A stretch of 64,000 nucleotides of DNA from NCBI RefSeq assembly GCF_002814235.1, contig NZ_PHSU01000004.1, forward strand, positions 360,124 to 424,123, written 5' to 3'. A program made the translations under genes and the position numbers. How positions within the stretch are numbered: position 1 is the stretch's first letter; every line of letters starts with the position of its first letter. This document shows positions 62,019-64,000 of the stretch, piece by piece. Source of the DNA: Pseudomonas sp. QS1027 (lineage in GTDB: Bacteria; Pseudomonadota; Gammaproteobacteria; Pseudomonadales; Pseudomonadaceae). Under the pieces are notes generated by a model, which saw only the letters and a program-made list of their open reading frames with translations, did not search any database and was not told the DNA's origin.

Positions 62019-62284
62019 GTTTGGGGATGGGCAAGCTACTATCTAGCTCGACTCGAAACCTATCGTTAGGTCTGGGTTGGCACGCTTGGCGACACAACGT
62101 CCGCAACTGCTGTCGACGCTGCCACTGTTTCTAGTTTCTGCTTGGTGCACCGGGGCAAGAGCTCATATAAAAAAACATCGTCGTACCCCAGTGCCTAGTC
62201 TATTAAGATCTAGGTAGGCGTGCCGATATGCCAGAAAGCGTCGGATCTTTGCACGATATTTTGGCGGCAATCAAGGAGCACAAA
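62019..62284. other. Non-coding gap before the CHASE-GGDEF gene
   Basis: With the terminator this is a 361-bp gap. No open frame with coding character was seen. The sequence TTGGCACGCTTGGCGAC near 62074 looks like sigma-54 but its GC is 2 bp out of register and it is rejected. A promoter for the next gene is presumably in this region. Confidence 0.4.
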
Positions 62285-63820
62285 ATGATGCTTTCTCGTC
62301 GGAGCACACTCAAAACCTCAGACTGGATCCTTTGCGCTCTGGTTTGCCTGGCAGGGGTGGCTGTTACGGCCTTGGTGCTGATTCTGTTTATAGAGGCAGA
62401 GCAGCGTACAGTTAGCGTTGCATTCCAACTGGAGGTCGACGAACGGTTCAGTCGCGTGCAGCGACGCTTTACTGTTCAGGACTTAAAACTGGGGACTGTG
62501 AAACGGTTCTTTATAAACGCCGACGACGTCACTGAGAAAGAATTTCTGGGATTTGTCACGCCTCTGGTTGAGGAAGGCGAAACCTATGGCTGGGTTCAAA
62601 GAATCCTCGAGAAGGATCTAGAGGCGTTTCGTGCCAAAGCGCTCCTCAATGGAACCACTGATTTTTCATATCATGAAATCAATCCCGTCAATGGCGAAAA
62701 TCGTCCCCTCACTAGCCGCCCGGAGCACTGGATCTTGCTCTACCTTTTGGCTCTAGATAATGTCAAGATCACACCTGGCATGGATGTTCTGGCTCGCCCG
62801 GGTCGCGAGGCGTTGCTCAAGAAAGCGCGAGAAACTCGTCAAATGGTCGTGTCGGAACCGTTGAGAATGACCAATGGCCAGTCCGGCATTTTTTTTGTCG
62901 CGCCCGTATTCCAGGCGCCCTCCAAGACCCCAACGAACGACGATGGTTTGGAGGGGTACGTCATCTCCACCGTACGCTTGGCTTTTTTGATGGAGCAAGG
63001 AATCCCATTGCCAAGTCTGCAACGCTTGAACGTGACGCTCTCAACGACCGATGTACAACATCTGGATGAAAATATTTATCAGAGCTCAGCACCAGCAGCC
63101 CCTTCAGTGCTTTACGAGCAGCGACTGCTGAAAGTCGCTGACACTATTTACGTAATGCAGTTTCGGCCAAGCCCGGCATTTTTGGCCGCCAACAACCACG
63201 TACTTTCCAGCAGCCTGATTATCGTATTCGGAGCAGGGTTGACACTGCTGATGACCTTGATGGTGTTCTTGCTGATCACACAACGCGCCCGCGCCCTCTC
63301 GCTGGTTGCAGAGCGCACGCAAGACTTGCAGGTACTGAACATTACCGACCACCTGACCGGCGTATATAACCGCCGTTACTTCGAAGAATCGATGGAGCGC
63401 CTGCTCATTGAGGCCAACGCTCAATGTCAGCCGCTATCGCTGATCATGTTCGACATCGATCACTTCAAACACATAAACGACCGTTGGGGGCATCTGTGTG
63501 GTGATAAAGTTCTGAAGTCATTGTGCGCACGGATACGTTCGGCAACACGTAAAACCGATCTGCTGTGCAGAACAGGCGGAGAGGAGTTCGCATTGATATG
63601 CCCGAATAGCGAACTGAACGATACAAGGGGGCTGGCAGAAAAGCTTCGAGTCCTGATAAGTACCCTCCCATTTGATGAGCTCGGACAGGTGACTTGCAGC
63701 TTTGGTGTCGCGACGTGGGCGCCATTGGAATCATTCGACGACTTCATTCGGCGCGTGGATGCAGCTATGTACAGTGCCAAATCCAGTGGTCGTAATAGAG
63801 TAAAAATCGCCAATCCATAA
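62285..63820 (+). CDS. Diguanylate cyclase with CHASE sensor
   Basis: A 511-residue membrane protein. TM1 is about 12-37, a periplasmic CHASE domain about 50-295 (GTVKRFFINADDVTEKEFLG, YGWVQRILEKDLEAF), TM2 about 305-330, then a GGDEF domain with ITDHLTGVYNRRYFEESMER, the catalytic GGEEF at 431-435 and the inhibitory site RKTD at 421-424. It makes c-di-GMP in response to an external small ligand. ATG 62285 follows AAGGAG with a 6-bp gap; ATG 62228 lacks a site. Base composition is lower in GC than most of the window. Confidence 0.9.
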   Translation: MMLSRRSTLKTSDWILCALVCLAGVAVTALVLILFIEAEQRTVSVAFQLEVDERFSRVQRRFTVQDLKLGTVKRFFINADDVTEKEFLGFVTPLVEEGETYGWVQRILEKDLEAFRAKALLNGTTDFSYHEINPVNGENRPLTSRPEHWILLYLLALDNVKITPGMDVLARPGREALLKKARETRQMVVSEPLRMTNGQSGIFFVAPVFQAPSKTPTNDDGLEGYVISTVRLAFLMEQGIPLPSLQRLNVTLSTTDVQHLDENIYQSSAPAAPSVLYEQRLLKVADTIYVMQFRPSPAFLAANNHVLSSSLIIVFGAGLTLLMTLMVFLLITQRARALSLVAERTQDLQVLNITDHLTGVYNRRYFEESMERLLIEANAQCQPLSLIMFDIDHFKHINDRWGHLCGDKVLKSLCARIRSATRKTDLLCRTGGEEFALICPNSELNDTRGLAEKLRVLISTLPFDELGQVTCSFGVATWAPLESFDDFIRRVDAAMYSAKSSGRNRVKIANP

Positions 63821-63838
63821 ATATTTTCCTCTGGCGAG

Positions 63839-64000
63839 TTAGAAGTGAATACAGTCCTTTTTTAGTTGTTTGATCCAACTCGAGTTGAATCTATCCAAAC
63901 GTATCCATGCGGCCAAGTCATCTATTCCTGAATGACCTCTTTTGGCGGATTTTTGCCCTTCGCGAATTAGCATTTTGGAGTATGCGTCCGGACATCCCGT
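63839..64000 (-). CDS. Partial hypothetical gene at the right edge
   Basis: A minus-strand frame open for 53 codons from the window edge to TAA 63839-63841. It reads PDAYSKMLIREGQKSAKRGH then SGIDDLAAWIRLDRFNSSWI and KQLKKDCIHF. The composition is protein-like and AT-richer than the core genes. The family is not recognised. It converges with the CHASE-GGDEF gene 18 bp away. Confidence 0.5.
   Translation of the reverse strand, partial: TGCPDAYSKMLIREGQKSAKRGHSGIDDLAAWIRLDRFNSSWIKQLKKDCIHF

Noticed and set aside
62072..62090. TGGCACGCTTGGCGAC as a sigma-54 promoter before the CHASE-GGDEF gene
   Set aside because: The -12 GC is 2 bp out of register with the -24 GG, which sigma-54 does not tolerate.
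1..64000. CRISPR arrays, tRNA or rRNA genes, integrases, toxin-antitoxin pairs, restriction systems
   Set aside because: None seen: no regularly spaced repeats, no cloverleaf sequences and no matching protein motifs were found on reading both strands.

Overview
The window looks like a chromosomal segment of a fluorescent-group Pseudomonas. The reasons are high GC, NarL/LysR/TetR-rich accessory gene content, a MexEF-OprN-type efflux operon, Pseudomonas-style chemoreceptors with a 'GGEP' HAMP entry, a CheV-like coupling protein, and CstA next to a NarL-type two-component system. No rRNA, tRNA, CRISPR array, integrase or intact insertion sequence was seen. Everything here is inferred by reading the sequence; no database search was run.

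Layout. 1-3.0 kb: the 3' end of an AraC regulator, then a TetR regulator divergent from an alpha/beta hydrolase and a quinone-oxidoreductase-like gene. 3.0-5.1 kb: a sigma-54 promoter, a structured leader RNA with an intrinsic terminator, and a chemoreceptor. 5.1-9.4 kb: cstA divergent from a sensor kinase/response regulator pair. 9.5-18.5 kb: a monooxygenase-like small protein, a severed MexT-like LysR, ChaC, the mexEF-oprN-like operon, a deleted MFS pseudogene and a glutathione S-transferase. 18.6-24.8 kb: LysR/flavin monooxygenase pair, 5'-nucleotidase, SDR/HxlR pair, a LysR remnant, and a YfeH-like transporter. 24.8-29.2 kb: amine-oxidase remnant, alginate-lyase-family enzyme, DUF1801, MFS/ArsR pair, TetR. 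29.3-33.4 kb: EmrA-EmrB-OMF tripartite exporter. 33.5-39.5 kb: a diguanylate cyclase, two CENP-V/GFA proteins, LysR, and a polar amino-acid ABC importer. 39.8-46.8 kb: small housekeeping enzymes, an AbrB-type membrane protein with its TetR, an orphan phage-tail-assembly-like gene, a double carboxymuconolactone-decarboxylase protein and LysR. 46.9-52.3 kb: aldo/keto reductase, a GH6 glycosidase, and a sugar/inositol-type catabolic operon. 52.5-64 kb: the divergent sigma-54 activator of that operon, NhaA, ClC, DUF427, a second chemoreceptor, CheV, small proteins, a CHASE-GGDEF cyclase, and a partial gene at the right edge.

Two regulatory layouts stand out. (1) At 3.2-3.4 kb a sigma-54 promoter drives a leader of about 170 nt in which an upstream copy of GGTTTC can compete with the terminator's own 3' arm; this looks like an attenuator in front of a chemoreceptor. 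(2) At 52.3-52.5 kb an operon for a MocA-type dehydrogenase, a TIM-barrel isomerase and a periplasmic sugar-binding protein has a near-consensus -24/-12 element, a consensus IHF site and a tandem TGACATGTC upstream element, facing its own sigma-54 activator. The window also holds an unusual number of severed genes: a MexT-like LysR, a second LysR fragment, an MFS, an amine oxidase, an SDR tail, a COG4315-like secreted protein, and a phage-tail neighbour. These point to repeated small deletions in this region.
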